A stretch of 64,000 nt of DNA, from contig CBDBIU010000005.1 in NCBI GenBank assembly GCA_965206025.1, positions 1,054,001 through 1,118,000 of the forward strand. The letters are read 5' to 3'. Shown one piece after another: positions 35,455 through 45,500 of the stretch. Made by a program: the position numbers and the translations under genes. Source of the stretch: G963668345 sp965206025 (GTDB lineage Bacteria; Acidobacteriota; Terriglobia; Bryobacterales; UBA6623). Under the pieces are notes generated by a model. The model saw nothing but the letters and a program-made list of their open reading frames with translations. It was not told the origin of the DNA and searched no databases. Within the stretch, counting starts at the first letter, position 1, and every line of letters begins with the position of its first letter.

Positions 35455-36816
35455 ATGAATCTCTACGACTCTCTGCGCGCGAAAGAGGCCGCGGGCGAAC
35501 CGGTCCGCGTCGGCATCATCGGCGCCGGCAAGTTTGCCTCGATGTTCCTGGCCCAAGCGCGCGTCACGCCCGGTCTGCATATCGTTTCCGTCTGTGACCT
35601 CGACCTCGGACGAGCGCGCGAGGCCCTCGAGCGCACGGGCTGGCCCGAGGAGCAGACCAAGGCGTCGTCGTTCGCCGAAGCCTTCGGGAAAGGCTCCACC
35701 TATCTCACCGAAGATGCCGGCGCCCTCATCGCCGCCGACGGGATGGAAGTTGTCGTCGATTCGACCGGCGACCCGATCGCGGGCATCCGCCACGCTCTTG
35801 CTTCAATCGCCGCCAAGCGCCACATTGTGATGGTCAACGTCGAGGCCGACGTCTTGGCCGGTCCGCTGCTGGCGCGGCGGGCCCGGGAGGCGGGCGTCGT
35901 CTACTCCCTCGCCTACGGCGATCAGCCCGCGCTCGTCGTCGAGCTCGTCGATTGGGCGAGAACCAGCGGGTTCGAGGTCGTCTGCGCCGGGAAGGGAACC
36001 AAATATCTCCCCGAGTTTCACTATTCCACTCCCGAAACGGTCTGGGCACACTACGGGGTGACGCCCGACGAGGCCGCGCGAAGCGGGATGAACCCGAAGA
36101 TGTTCAACTCCTTCCTCGACGGCACGAAGTCGGCGATCGAGATGGCGGCCGTGGCCAACGCGACGGGACTTCGGCCGCCGCCGGACGGCCTGCAATTTCC
36201 CCCCTGCCCCACCGGCCGCCTGGCGGAGGTCTTGAAGCCCGCCGCCGAGGGCGGCACGCTTTCTCACAAGGGAACCGTCGAGGTGATCTCATCACTCAAC
36301 CGGGATGGGAGCGAGGTCGAGCGCGACTTGCGCTGGGGAGTCTACGTAACCTTTGAAGCGCCTTCCGACTACGCAGCCCGTTCGCTCCGCGAGTACGGCA
36401 TGGCGACGGACTCGAGCGGCCGCTATTCCGCGCTCTACCGCCCGTATCACTTGATCGGATTGGAGCTCGGTGTCAGTATCGCCTCAGCCGCCTTGCGGGG
36501 CGAGCCGACCGGGGCGGCCGGCGAGTTCGCGGCGGACGTAGTTGCTGTTGCCAAGCGTGATCTTGCCGCCGGTGAAGTGCTCGATGGCGAGGGCGGCTAC
36601 ACCGTCTGGGGAAAACTCATGCCCGCTGAAAGTTCCGTGTCACGCGGGCTGCTGCCGATCGGACTGGGTGCCGGCGTCACGCTAAAAAACCCGGTCGCCG
36701 CCGGCCAGGCGGTGCGATGGCCGGACGTCGAAATAGACGAATCCAGTGAGCACGTGAAATTCCGCCGCGAGATGGAGGGGGAATACCCGCCCTCTTCGCG
36801 GACGGACGCTGTGTAG
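35455..36816 (+). CDS. Rossmann-fold oxidoreductase with SAF domain (homoserine-dehydrogenase-like)
   Basis: 453 residues. The N-terminal nucleotide-binding motif is VRVGIIGAGKFASMFLAQ. The central part, KRHIVMVNVEADVLAGPLLAR and SLAYGDQPALVVELVDWAR, resembles the homoserine-dehydrogenase/Gfo type. The C-terminal part from about residue 370 (AVAKRDLAAGEVLDGEGGYT, LPIGLGAGVTLKNPVAAGQ) is a SAF domain of the antifreeze/flagellar FlgA type. This composite is a recognised family, reported in sugar-acid pathways, but I cannot name the substrate. GGAGAGTCAACC lies before the start; a GTG directly before the ATG is also possible. It pairs with the preceding SDR gene. Confidence 0.85.
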   Translation: MNLYDSLRAKEAAGEPVRVGIIGAGKFASMFLAQARVTPGLHIVSVCDLDLGRAREALERTGWPEEQTKASSFAEAFGKGSTYLTEDAGALIAADGMEVVVDSTGDPIAGIRHALASIAAKRHIVMVNVEADVLAGPLLARRAREAGVVYSLAYGDQPALVVELVDWARTSGFEVVCAGKGTKYLPEFHYSTPETVWAHYGVTPDEAARSGMNPKMFNSFLDGTKSAIEMAAVANATGLRPPPDGLQFPPCPTGRLAEVLKPAAEGGTLSHKGTVEVISSLNRDGSEVERDLRWGVYVTFEAPSDYAARSLREYGMATDSSGRYSALYRPYHLIGLELGVSIASAALRGEPTGAAGEFAADVVAVAKRDLAAGEVLDGEGGYTVWGKLMPAESSVSRGLLPIGLGAGVTLKNPVAAGQAVRWPDVEIDESSEHVKFRREMEGEYPPSSRTDAV

Positions 36817-36989
36817 TTCGTTTTGGAGGAGTGCGTTGCGCTCGCGGCCGTGGCGCTTTCTCCGGGCGACTGCCCCTGGACGACGCGGATTTGGCGGTTC
36901 CCGACGGCAGCCGGGTGACTTTTCTTGACACTATGGCGGGCGGTTCGCCATAATTTGGCTCTGGTTGCCTCCCGATCCAGCAGGTCTCG

Positions 36990-37586
36990 ATGATCGCCCA
37001 TCTACGGGGGAAACTGGCCGAAAAACAGCCGAACCTCGTTGTCGTCGACGTCGACGGAGTGGGGTACGAGCTGACGATCCCCGTTTCCACTTATTCACAG
37101 CTCGGGAACGCCGGCGAGGAGGTCGCGCTCCACACCCACACACACGTCCGCGAAGACGCGCTGGCTTTGTTTGGCTTCGCGACGCGTCATGAGAAGAGTA
37201 TCTTCGAGAAGCTCATCACGGTCAGCGGCATCGGGCCTCGGCTGGCTGTGACGGTTCTTTCCGGCCTGCCGGCGGAGGACCTGGCGAGGGCCATTCGGGA
37301 AGGCGATGTCGCGACGCTAACGCGCGTTCCCGGGGTTGGCCGAAAGACGGGTGAGCGGATGGTGCTCGAGCTGCGCGAAAAGCTTATTCCGGTGGGGGAG
37401 GGCGGGGAAGGGGCTGGGCCGGCGTCGGGAGTCTCGCCCGTCCAGCGCGATGTCATTTCCGCTTTGCTGAACCTGGGCTGCGCGCGGCCGGCCGCCGAGA
37501 AAGCGGTACGGAAAGCCTTGAGTGAAAGCGATTCCGGCGGCTTCGAGCCGCTCTTCAGGCGGTCGCTCGAACTGATGGGCCGCTAG
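36990..37586 (+). CDS. ruvA: Holliday junction branch migration protein RuvA
   Basis: RuvA binds the four-way junction and loads RuvB. 198 residues with the OB-fold start MIAHLRGKLAEKQPN and helix-hairpin-helix motifs in ITVSGIGPRLAVTVLSGLP and TRVPGVGRKTGERMVLEL. The C-terminal RuvB-contacting domain has RDVISALLNLGCARPAAEKAV. It is followed after 7 bases by ruvB. The usual ruvC is not adjacent. Confidence 0.97.
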   Translation: MIAHLRGKLAEKQPNLVVVDVDGVGYELTIPVSTYSQLGNAGEEVALHTHTHVREDALALFGFATRHEKSIFEKLITVSGIGPRLAVTVLSGLPAEDLARAIREGDVATLTRVPGVGRKTGERMVLELREKLIPVGEGGEGAGPASGVSPVQRDVISALLNLGCARPAAEKAVRKALSESDSGGFEPLFRRSLELMGR

Positions 37587-37593
37587 GTGCAAG

Positions 37594-38619
37594 ATGTCGG
37601 AAGATCGCGTCATATCCGCCGCCCCGCAGGAGGAAGACCGCCAACTCGACCTCAGCCTACGGCCGCAGAAGCTGAGCGAATTCGTGGGTCAGTCGAAGGT
37701 CAAAGAGATCCTGACGATTGCGATTGAGGCGGCAAAGGGGCGAGGCGAGGCGATGGACCACGTGCTGGTCTACGGGCCGCCCGGGCTGGGGAAAACGACT
37801 CTAGCCACGATCATCGCCAACGAACTGGGTGTTCGGATTGATGTCACCTCGGGACCCGTGCTTCAGAAAAAACTGGACTTGACGGGCGCCCTGACCACGC
37901 TGGAGCCGAAACAGGTGTTCTTTGTGGATGAGATTCACCGGCTGTTCCCCGACGTGGAAGAGATGCTCTACTCCGCGCTCGAAGACTTCCGGGTGGACTT
38001 GATGGTGGGGGCAGGCCCCGGGGCGCGAACCCACTCTATTCCTCTGGCGGCGTTTACCGCCGTTGGGGCGACGACCAGAGCCGGCCTGATCAGCGGCCCG
38101 CTGCGTAGCCGCTTCGGACTGACCTTGCGGCTGAACCCCTATGAAGCCGCGGATCTGAAGGCGATTGTCTTTCGCTCGGCGCGGCTGCTGGAGGTGGAAA
38201 TAGACGACGATGGAGCCGAAGAGATCGCCAAGCGCAGCCGGGGCACGCCGCGTATCGCCAACCGGCTTTTGCGGCGAGTGCGCGACTATTCGCAGGTGCG
38301 AGTCGACGGCAAGGTTACGCGGCCGGTGGCGCGGATTGCCCTGGACCTGCTCGAAGTCGACCCCTACGGGCTCGATGAAGTGGATCAGAAGGTGATGCGG
38401 ACGATTCTGGGCAAATACAGCGGCGGACCGGTGGGTCTGAACACGATCGCGGCTTCGATTGGCGAAGACGCCAACACGATCGAGGAAGTCTACGAGCCCT
38501 ACCTGATGCAATTGGGTTTTCTGGACCGCACGCCACGCGGCCGGGTGGGCACGCGCCGGGCTTTCGAATATTTCCAGATCGAGCTGCCCCACGGCCCTCA
38601 GTCGAGTTTGAAGTTTTGA
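37594..38619 (+). CDS. ruvB: Holliday junction branch migration helicase RuvB
   Basis: AAA+ motor for branch migration. 341 residues. Walker A YGPPGLGKTTLA near residue 60, Walker B VFFVDEIHRL, sensor AFTAVGATTRAGL and arginine-finger region GPLRSRFGLTLRL are intact. The winged-helix C-terminus contains VYEPYLMQLGFLDRTPRGR. Translationally close to ruvA (7 bases). Full family length. Confidence 0.98.
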   Translation: MSEDRVISAAPQEEDRQLDLSLRPQKLSEFVGQSKVKEILTIAIEAAKGRGEAMDHVLVYGPPGLGKTTLATIIANELGVRIDVTSGPVLQKKLDLTGALTTLEPKQVFFVDEIHRLFPDVEEMLYSALEDFRVDLMVGAGPGARTHSIPLAAFTAVGATTRAGLISGPLRSRFGLTLRLNPYEAADLKAIVFRSARLLEVEIDDDGAEEIAKRSRGTPRIANRLLRRVRDYSQVRVDGKVTRPVARIALDLLEVDPYGLDEVDQKVMRTILGKYSGGPVGLNTIAASIGEDANTIEEVYEPYLMQLGFLDRTPRGRVGTRRAFEYFQIELPHGPQSSLKF

Positions 38620-38808
38620 AGAGGTGGGCGGGCCAACTCAAGTAGACTAGGGCATGGTTGGGAAAGTCTCCCTCTTGTTTCCGCGGCTTTCGAATGCACC
38701 GCGGGCGGCAGCGTGTTGCCAGGCAACCATTGATGGAGAGGCCCTTCCTAGCCCCGTCGGTTAGTGCTTGCGAAGTAAGACAGTGAGCAAGATGAATACC
38801 GCCGAATC

Positions 38809-39441
38809 ATGACTCCAGCGCACTACATTGCGATCGAAGGACCCTTGCGGGTCGGCAAAACCAGCTTGGCGGGCGCCTTGGCCGAGCGGCTACGCGCGCG
38901 CACTCTGCTCGACTCCGAGAAAAACCCCTTTCTGGAAGGATTCTATCGTGGAGAAAAGGGGGCGGCCTTTCGAGCGCAAATGTATTTTCTGATGTCGCGC
39001 TTCCGCCATCTCCAAGAGGCGGACATGGAAAACTCTCGTGACGCCGTAGTGGCTGACTTCCTGTTCGAGAAGGACAAACTTTTCGCCTACATCAACCTCG
39101 ACGACACCGAAGTGTCGGTTTACGACGACTACTATCGCCACTTCAAGGAGCAGTTGCCGGCGCCTGACCTGGTGGTCTATCTTAAGGCCTCTCCGGAGGT
39201 TCTTCGAAGTCGAATCATCCGCAAGAACGTCCCCGCCGAGGCGCGCATCTCGGACGAGTATCTTCACGAGGTCGTCCGGGCCTACGAGCACTTTTTCGAG
39301 CATTACAAGGGATCGGACGTGCTGGTGGTTGATACGACGAAGGTTGATTTCGTTCACAAGCAGGCGGACCTAAACGAGCTCCTCGAAGAGTTGAGCCGTC
39401 CGGTTCGCGGAACGCAGTATTTTCTGCCGCTGGGATCGTAG
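38809..39441 (+). CDS. deoxynucleoside kinase
   Basis: Phosphorylates deoxynucleosides (dA/dG type) for salvage with ATP. 210 residues, P-loop EGPLRVGKTSLA near residue 10. The substrate region has MYFLMSRFRHLQE and DAVVADFLFEKDKLFA with the catalytic Glu-Asp-Arg-like acids. The lid, SRIIRKNVPAEARISDEYL, carries the conserved arginines. The C-terminus ends VHKQADLNELLEEL. It lies about 190 bases downstream of ruvB and 43 bases before the next gene, and is not obviously linked in function to either. Confidence 0.92.
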   Translation: MTPAHYIAIEGPLRVGKTSLAGALAERLRARTLLDSEKNPFLEGFYRGEKGAAFRAQMYFLMSRFRHLQEADMENSRDAVVADFLFEKDKLFAYINLDDTEVSVYDDYYRHFKEQLPAPDLVVYLKASPEVLRSRIIRKNVPAEARISDEYLHEVVRAYEHFFEHYKGSDVLVVDTTKVDFVHKQADLNELLEELSRPVRGTQYFLPLGS

Positions 39442-39484
39442 GTCGCGGTCGCATCTGGAAAATGGTACGACCCCTTCAGAACTG

Positions 39485-40501
39485 ATGTATCGCCCGACCG
39501 AAGAACTCCCCGTCTCCCAATTCAAGCTCGACGCCGTCGCCGCGGGCACCAAGAAGCGTCTTCAGCTTCTTGTCGACACCCTTCCCGACGGTCAGCCGCT
39601 CGCCTTCTCGACTCTTATCGTCCGCGGCAGGACTCCCGGAAAGACCTTTCTCGTCACCGGCGGCGTGCATGGCGACGAGTATGAGGGGCCGGTTGCGATT
39701 CAGGATGTCTTCCAGGATCTCGATCCGGAAACGCTCCGCGGCACCTTCTTGGCCATTCCCGTTTTGAATACCCCGGCCTTCGTTGCCGCAACGAGGGAGG
39801 GCGGCTGGGACCATCAGAACTTGGCGCGCATTTTCCCCGGAAGTCCGTCGGGGACGCTGAGCGAGCGCATTGCCCACGCCTTTTCCGAGCACGTTGTCGG
39901 CCAGGCTGACTTCTATCTCGACATCCACGCGGCGGGAAACCTCTACGCCATCCGGCGCTTCGCCGGTTACGCGGTCCGCCCTCCCGAGATGAACGAGGTG
40001 CAAAAGGCCGGCGCCATCGCTTTCGGATTCGATCTCGTCTGGGGGACGACGGCTCTCCCAGGCCGTTCGCTCTCGGCCGCGGGAGATAAAGGGGTGCCCG
40101 CCATCTACGTCGAGATGCCCGGAGAAGGACGCTGCCGGAGCGAAGATCGCGCCCTCGCCAGAGAGGGAATCCGAAACGTCATGGCTTTCCTCGATATGGC
40201 GCCGGGCGATTTCCCTCGCCAAAGCCCACGCTACTGTTTCGAGACTCTCAGTGAAGAGGCCGGCCACTTGCAGGTTGACCACCCCAGCCCGGCGTCGGGA
40301 CTCTTCGTTCCCGCCGTCGATATTTGGGAGCGGGTCGAGAAGGGCCAGACGCTCGGCGAGATTCGTCATCCCGACGGCACGGTTCTGGCCGAGCTACCCT
40401 CGTCTCGCAACGGACGGGTTCTTTTTCTGCGCACCTTGCCACGGGTCTTCGCGGGAGACTTTCTGGTCTACGTACTCGAACTTCCAGACGGCTTGGACTG
40501 A
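39485..40501 (+). CDS. succinylglutamate desuccinylase/aspartoacylase-family (M14-like) hydrolase
   Basis: 338 residues. The zinc site has FLVTGGVHGDEYEGP (His and Glu) and FYLDIHAAGNLYAIRRF with the second His. The active-site Glu is in GVPAIYVEMPGEGRC. Family members hydrolyse N-acyl amino acids or remove ectoine acyl groups (DoeB-like). The stop codon overlaps the ATG of the amine oxidase gene (TGATG), so the two are coupled. A logical pathway is deacylation of an N-acyl amino compound followed by oxidation of the free or N-methyl amine. Confidence 0.87.
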   Translation: MYRPTEELPVSQFKLDAVAAGTKKRLQLLVDTLPDGQPLAFSTLIVRGRTPGKTFLVTGGVHGDEYEGPVAIQDVFQDLDPETLRGTFLAIPVLNTPAFVAATREGGWDHQNLARIFPGSPSGTLSERIAHAFSEHVVGQADFYLDIHAAGNLYAIRRFAGYAVRPPEMNEVQKAGAIAFGFDLVWGTTALPGRSLSAAGDKGVPAIYVEMPGEGRCRSEDRALAREGIRNVMAFLDMAPGDFPRQSPRYCFETLSEEAGHLQVDHPSPASGLFVPAVDIWERVEKGQTLGEIRHPDGTVLAELPSSRNGRVLFLRTLPRVFAGDFLVYVLELPDGLD

Positions 40502-41616
40502 TGCGGGACGTCGATTTTCTCGTACTCGGCCTTGGCGCCATGGGAAGCGCGGCGCTTTACCATCTCGCGTGCATGGGGAAGGCCGTCCTGGGCCTGGAGC
40601 AGTTCGAGCCGGGCCATGAGTTTGGAAGCTCACACGGCCGCTCTCGCGCTTTCAGGACTATTTATCACGATCCCCTCTATACCGAGCTCGCCGAAGCGGC
40701 GTTTCCCCTCTGGCAGGATCTCGAGGCGCTGTCCGGTGAATCTCTCCTTCACCTTTCGGGATGGCTGGCTTACGCGCGGAGGGGAAGCGAAAGGCTCGAG
40801 TGCCGGATCGAGGCAGCCAAGAAGGCCGGCGCTCATTTCGAGATCCTCGATCCGAAACAGGTGGGCGAGCGCTTTCCAGCGCTTCAGCTCCCTGAAGACT
40901 CGATCGCTTGCTACACCCCTAGTACCGGATTTCTCGATCCAGCGCGCGTCGTGCGGGCCCAGCTTTCGGTTGCGGAAAAGTTCGGAGCCGACGTTCTCGC
41001 AGGCACCCGCGTTGAGAAGATCGATCTAAGCCGCGAGCGGCCAGAAATCCAAACGACTGCCGGGGCGTTCCGTGCCCGCCGGCTGGTGATCACGGCCGGG
41101 CCATGGGCGGGTGATCTCTTGCAAGATCTCAACTTGCCCCTTCGCGTGACACGCCAGCAGAAGTTCTACTTCGCTGCCGATAACACCGACAATTTGGGGC
41201 CCGAGCGGCTGCCGGTCTACACGGACCTCGATACGGAATTCTACGGTTTCCCGCTCTATGGCCCGGGAGTCAAGGCCGCCTACGACTCACTGGGCGAGAC
41301 AACGTCGCCGCCAACGATCGATCGGACTCTCGACATCGAGAAAGGCGGCGAGCTGGGCGCATGGCTCTCGCGTATCATGCCCGGGGCCGGTTTCCGTTTC
41401 CTCGAGGGCGGGACCTGCATGTACACGATGACGCCCGATGAGGACTTCTTGATTGGGCCGCATCCCCGCAACCCAGCCGCGCTCATTGCCGCGGGGTTCT
41501 CCGGCCACGGGTTTAAATTCGCAACGCTCGTGGGGCGGATTCTCACCGAACTAGCCGTAGACGGCGAGACCTCTTATCCCATCTCGCGCTTTCGCCTCGA
41601 CCGTTTCGAAAAGTAG
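40501..41616 (+). CDS. sarcosine oxidase/N-methyltryptophan-oxidase-like FAD enzyme
   Basis: 371 residues from the ATG that overlaps the previous stop; a longer upstream frame is rejected because it lies inside that gene. The FAD-binding GLGAMGSAALYHLA motif follows the start. GHEFGSSHGRSRAFRTIYHD is characteristic of the MSOX/SolA group. Cys306 in GGTCMYTMTPDEDFLIGP is at the place of covalent flavin attachment, and HGFKFATLVGRILTELA ends the FAD domain. It should oxidise an N-methyl or secondary amino acid with O2 to give H2O2. Coupled to the AstE-like deacylase. Confidence 0.92.
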   Translation: MRDVDFLVLGLGAMGSAALYHLACMGKAVLGLEQFEPGHEFGSSHGRSRAFRTIYHDPLYTELAEAAFPLWQDLEALSGESLLHLSGWLAYARRGSERLECRIEAAKKAGAHFEILDPKQVGERFPALQLPEDSIACYTPSTGFLDPARVVRAQLSVAEKFGADVLAGTRVEKIDLSRERPEIQTTAGAFRARRLVITAGPWAGDLLQDLNLPLRVTRQQKFYFAADNTDNLGPERLPVYTDLDTEFYGFPLYGPGVKAAYDSLGETTSPPTIDRTLDIEKGGELGAWLSRIMPGAGFRFLEGGTCMYTMTPDEDFLIGPHPRNPAALIAAGFSGHGFKFATLVGRILTELAVDGETSYPISRFRLDRFEK

Positions 41617-41637
41617 AAAGAGTGTTTGAGAGGCGCG

Positions 41638-41683
41638 CCCGCTTTTCTCGCCACCGGGTGAGGTGAACCGCGTGAGAAAACCG
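41638..41683. repeat. dispersed hairpin repeat, copy 4
   Basis: CCCGCTTTTCTCGCCACCGG then GTGAGGTGAACCGCGTGAGA and AAACCG. It is the clearest full-length version: left arm, central GTGAGGTGAACCGCGTG and right arm GTGAGAAAA. Confidence 0.7.
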
Positions 41684-41790
41684 TCAGTACAAGGCGCGCG
41701 TCGCTCGGCACGCGGAGCGGTCCCGGAATGCCGTCCACAAAGGATGGTGACCTTACAACCAAACGTTGTCCCTGTTTCGGAACCATTATG

Positions 41791-41812
41791 CTTGTATAAG
41801 CGCTTGTATAAT
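41791..41812 (+). promoter_or_regulatory. vapBC promoter/operator with CTTGTATA direct repeats
   Basis: Two copies of CTTGTATA are separated by AGCG, and the centre AAGCGCTT is palindromic. TATAAT at 41807-41812 is a consensus -10. The ATG starts at 41819, seven bases later, so the message is probably leaderless. The repeats overlap the -10, as expected for autorepression by a VapBC complex. Confidence 0.55.
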
Positions 41813-41818
41813 GGATTC

Positions 41819-42061
41819 ATGCCTACTCTGACACTTAAGAACCTCCCTGCGTCTTTGCATCACAGCCTGAAGCAGAACGCCAAGGAGCAGGGCCGCAGCC
41901 TGAACGCTCACGTCATCTATTTGTTGGAGATTGCCGCGACCGAACAGTCCAGGCGCCTCGAGATGCGGCGGAGAAGAAGGGACCTCGAGGAATTCGTCAA
42001 TTCATTGCCCCCCACAACTGATAGCACGGAACTTATCCGCGAGGCTCGCCGGGAAAGATGA
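41819..42061 (+). CDS. vapB: ribbon-helix-helix antitoxin (FitA/VapB-type)
   Basis: 80 residues. MPTLTLKNLPASLHHSLKQ is the RHH DNA-binding strand-helix, and AKEQGRSLNAHVIYLLEIA the second helix. The C-terminal basic-acidic tail (DLEEFVNSLPPTTDSTEL) should wrap around and inhibit the toxin. I chose the ATG after the TATAAT element; a longer frame upstream runs through a repeat and is rejected. It overlaps vapC by four bases (ATGA). Confidence 0.87.
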   Translation: MPTLTLKNLPASLHHSLKQNAKEQGRSLNAHVIYLLEIAATEQSRRLEMRRRRRDLEEFVNSLPPTTDSTELIREARRER

Positions 42062-42489
42062 CTGCGACTACCTCTGTGGTGGACGCCAGCGTCGTTGTCA
42101 AATGGGTCCTCAAGGAGAAGGAGCGCCCGGCGGCGCTGCGGTTACTGGAAGACTATCGTAACGGCCGCACTCACCTGCTCGCGCCGCCTCTTGTCGTGGC
42201 CGAGACGGGCAACGCCCTCTGGAAACACGTTCAAAGAGGCAGCCTCGATAGCCACCAGGCTGCAACGGCGTTTCGTTTCGTGCTGGGAAACCTCCCCGTC
42301 ATCGAGGAATCCGAGACGGTTTCCGAGGTCGCTTTGCAGCTGGCCGTGGCTCACGGTTGTACCTATTACGACTGCCTCTATCTAGCGCTGGCAATGGCCT
42401 GGCGATGCGATCTCGTCACGGCCGACGAAAAGTTTTTTTTGGCCGTTCACCGCGTCTTCCCCATGGTTCACTTGCTGGCCCACGTCTAG
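42058..42489 (+). CDS. vapC: PIN-domain endoribonuclease toxin
   Basis: 143 residues with the complete acidic set Asp9 (SVVDASVVVKW), Glu49 (VVAETGNALW), Asp105 (TYYDCLYLALA) and Asp123 (VTADEKFF). VapC toxins cut tRNA or rRNA with Mg and are held by VapB. Overlap with vapB by ATGA gives coupled translation. Intact, unlike the broken copy at 7136-7543. Confidence 0.93.
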   Translation: MTATTSVVDASVVVKWVLKEKERPAALRLLEDYRNGRTHLLAPPLVVAETGNALWKHVQRGSLDSHQAATAFRFVLGNLPVIEESETVSEVALQLAVAHGCTYYDCLYLALAMAWRCDLVTADEKFFLAVHRVFPMVHLLAHV

Positions 42490-42530
42490 GAACTTCCGTC
42501 GACCGCTTGCGCTACTTGCGAAACGGACTG

Positions 42531-45500
42531 CTAAGGAAGGCTCTGCATATCCGCGGCGACCTGGTAGGGGGTCAGCTCGACAGGGTAAAGCCGAGAGTGG
42601 TCGAGACTCGATCGCAGGTAATAGCCGTCGTACCACGAGGCTCGACCGAAGGTGGGTTGAATAGCGGTTTGCGGGGTGAAGGCGGGAAACACGGCCGAGC
42701 CGTCGCGCAGGCCGTCGATATAGATCAGCCCGCGGCGGCTGGGGCCGTCGAAGGTAACCGCGACGTGGTGCCAGTTGCCCGCCGTGAGGCTGCCGGCGGA
42801 GAGCAGCCAAGGATTCGACGCAGGCAACCCCGAAACGGAGAAGATCACTCGTCCGTCGTTGAAGACACCCACGTACCATCCCTGGAAGTCACCGCCGTAG
42901 TTGGCGAATAGAATCCCCCAGTTACTGGGCAGCGCATCGAGTTTGACCCACGTGGAGAAGCTGAAACCGGCGGTGCTCAAGTCAGCATGGGGCGTGATGT
43001 GAGCGTAGTCGGGGTAGCCGTCAAAGCTGCGAGCAGTCCCCGCGACCCCGGCTACGGAGGTCGTCCCCAACCCCTCTGTCACGGCGTCGTGGCCGCCGCC
43101 TGAACTGTCGGCCAGAACCAATCCCGGTCCGGTTCCCGCGTCGTCAAACTTCCAGAAGGCCACTGGGTCGGGAAGGTCCGGCGGTGGCGGCGGCGGAAAG
43201 CTGCTGATCTGGGTGGTGATCTCTGTCGCTGAGAGAGTTCCCGGGTAAAGCCGCGCCTCATCGAGTTTGCATGCGAGGTAGTAGCCGTCGTACCAGGAAG
43301 CGCGTCCGAAAGTCGGCGAAGCGGCGGTCTGGGGCGTGAAGGCGGGAAATGTCGCGCCCCGATCGAGTTTTCCGTCGATGTAGATCAGGCCGCTGCGCGT
43401 GCCGCCGTCAAAGGTAACCGCAAGATGATGCCAATGGCCGGCCAGCAGGCTGCCGGTCGAAAGCAGCCAAGGGTTGTGGGTAGGGAGTCCGGAGACGGAA
43501 AGTATGACTCGGCCATCGTTATACACGCCGACATACCATCCTTGGTAGTCGCCGCCGTAGGTGGAGTAGATCACCCCCCAATTGCCGGGATGGGCATCCA
43601 GTTTGACCCAGGTTGTGAAGCTGAAGCTGGAGGTGCTCAGGTCGGGGGCCGGGTTCATGGTGGCGTAGTCCGGCCTGCCCGCGAAGCTGCGGCCGTTGGC
43701 CGAAACGGCGGGTATCGGGTCCGTCCCCAGACCGGCCGTGACCGCATCGTGGCCGTTCCCGGAGCTATCCGCGAGGACCGTCCCGGGCCCCGAAGCTGTC
43801 TCATCAAGGCGCCACTCGGCAACCGGCTGCAGCCCGAGATCCGCTTGAAAGGCGGCGAAGTCGCTCTGGACTTCGGTTGGGGCCCAGGGGACGGGGACGA
43901 GAAGCACCTCGTCGAGATCCATGTTGAGGTAGAAATCGTTCGTCCAAGACGCTTTGCCCATGGTCAACGCGCCCGACGTTTGCGGTGTCAACCCGGGCAC
44001 ATAGCCCTGTCCGACGGCAACACCGTCGAGGTAAAACCTGACCCATCTGCGCGCGCCGTCGTAGGTGACGGTGACGTGCTGCCAACGGTTGAGCGAGACC
44101 GACGTGTTCGAGATAACGGACACCGCGTTATCCGGCACGCTGCCCAGGTTGCAGAGGATTCGCCCGCCGGCATTGACGCCCACGAACCAGCCGTCGGCGG
44201 CGCCGCCGTAGTTCGAGACGACGGCTCCCCAATCCGTGGGGTAGGAAAGCAACTTGACCCATGCCCGGAGCGTAAAGCTAGCCGGTGTCAAGTCGGTGGA
44301 GCCGGGGACCGAGATGAAATCCGTTGCGCCGTTGAAGCGCCGGCCTTGTCCGCTGACGGCCGGGATGATCTGTGTGCCCGTGATGGCGCCGTGGTGGCCG
44401 TTTCCCGAGACGTCCTGGGAGCCACTTTCGAAATTCCATTCCGCGACGGTCGAGGTCGAGGCGGGTGGGGCGGGTGGCGAGAAGGATTGGTAGTCGGCGG
44501 TGATCTCGGCGGCGCTCCGTAGCCAGGGGTAGACCGTCGTTTCGTCAATCTGCGCGTTCAAGTAGTAGCCGTCGTACCAGGAAGCGCGCCCGAAGGTAAG
44601 CGGCTGAGTCGTGTCGGCGCCGATTCCCGGGAACCGCGCGCCCACGTCCCGGACTCCATCGATGTAGATGGCCGCGTCGCCGCTGGTCCGGTCCACCGTA
44701 ACCGCGATCGCATGCCAGCGGCCCAGCTCCAGCTTGGCGTTCGAGACCAGCCACGGAGCACTGCCGGGCGGCGTGGCGCCCATCAATATGACTTCGCCGC
44801 CGGACTTCACCGCCAGGTACCAACCCTGGTAGTTGCTTCCGCCGAAGGCCGACAACAGGACCCCAAACTTCGCGGGATACGACAGCAACCTCACCCAGGT
44901 TCGGACTGTGAACTGTTGCGGAGTCAGCGCCGTTGAGGGTGGCACCGCTACGTAGTCCGTCGAGCCGTTCAACAAACGGCTCAGGCCGCTTACGCCGGTT
45001 GAGGCGACGGTTCCCGGGCCGTAGGTCGCGCCGTTGTGCGCGCCCCCCGCGCTGTCGACAATCGCCAAGCCGGGACCGGCGCCGGTCTCCTCAAACGACC
45101 AAGACGCCGCCTGGGTTGGGGCAGCCGTTGCCGTCAACGTCACGTTGACGGTCGCCGGCGAATCGAGCGCGCCCGGCGCGGAGACCGTGACCGCACCTGC
45201 ATAGACGCTGGCCGGCAGTCCCGCCGGACTGACGGACACGGTCATTGTCGAAAGAGCAGTGCCCGAGCTAGGCGAGGCGCTCAGCCACGAAGCTCCCTGG
45301 GTTACCGTCGTTGTCCATCCCAGAGTCCCGCCTTGCGCTTCGGTGACCGAAAGCGTTTGCGAGGGCGGCGCGGACCCTCCGGCAACGGCAACGAAATCCA
45401 TGCTCTGGGGCGTGACCACGAGTTGTGACTGCTGGGTGGAGAGCCGTGAAACGCGCACGTTGTCGATGAACCAGCCTTCGAAATCATTGAATTGGGCGTC

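Noticed and set aside
40324..40500. Longer N-terminus of the amine oxidase
   Set aside because: Runs inside the preceding hydrolase gene; the ATG at 40501 is followed directly by the FAD motif.
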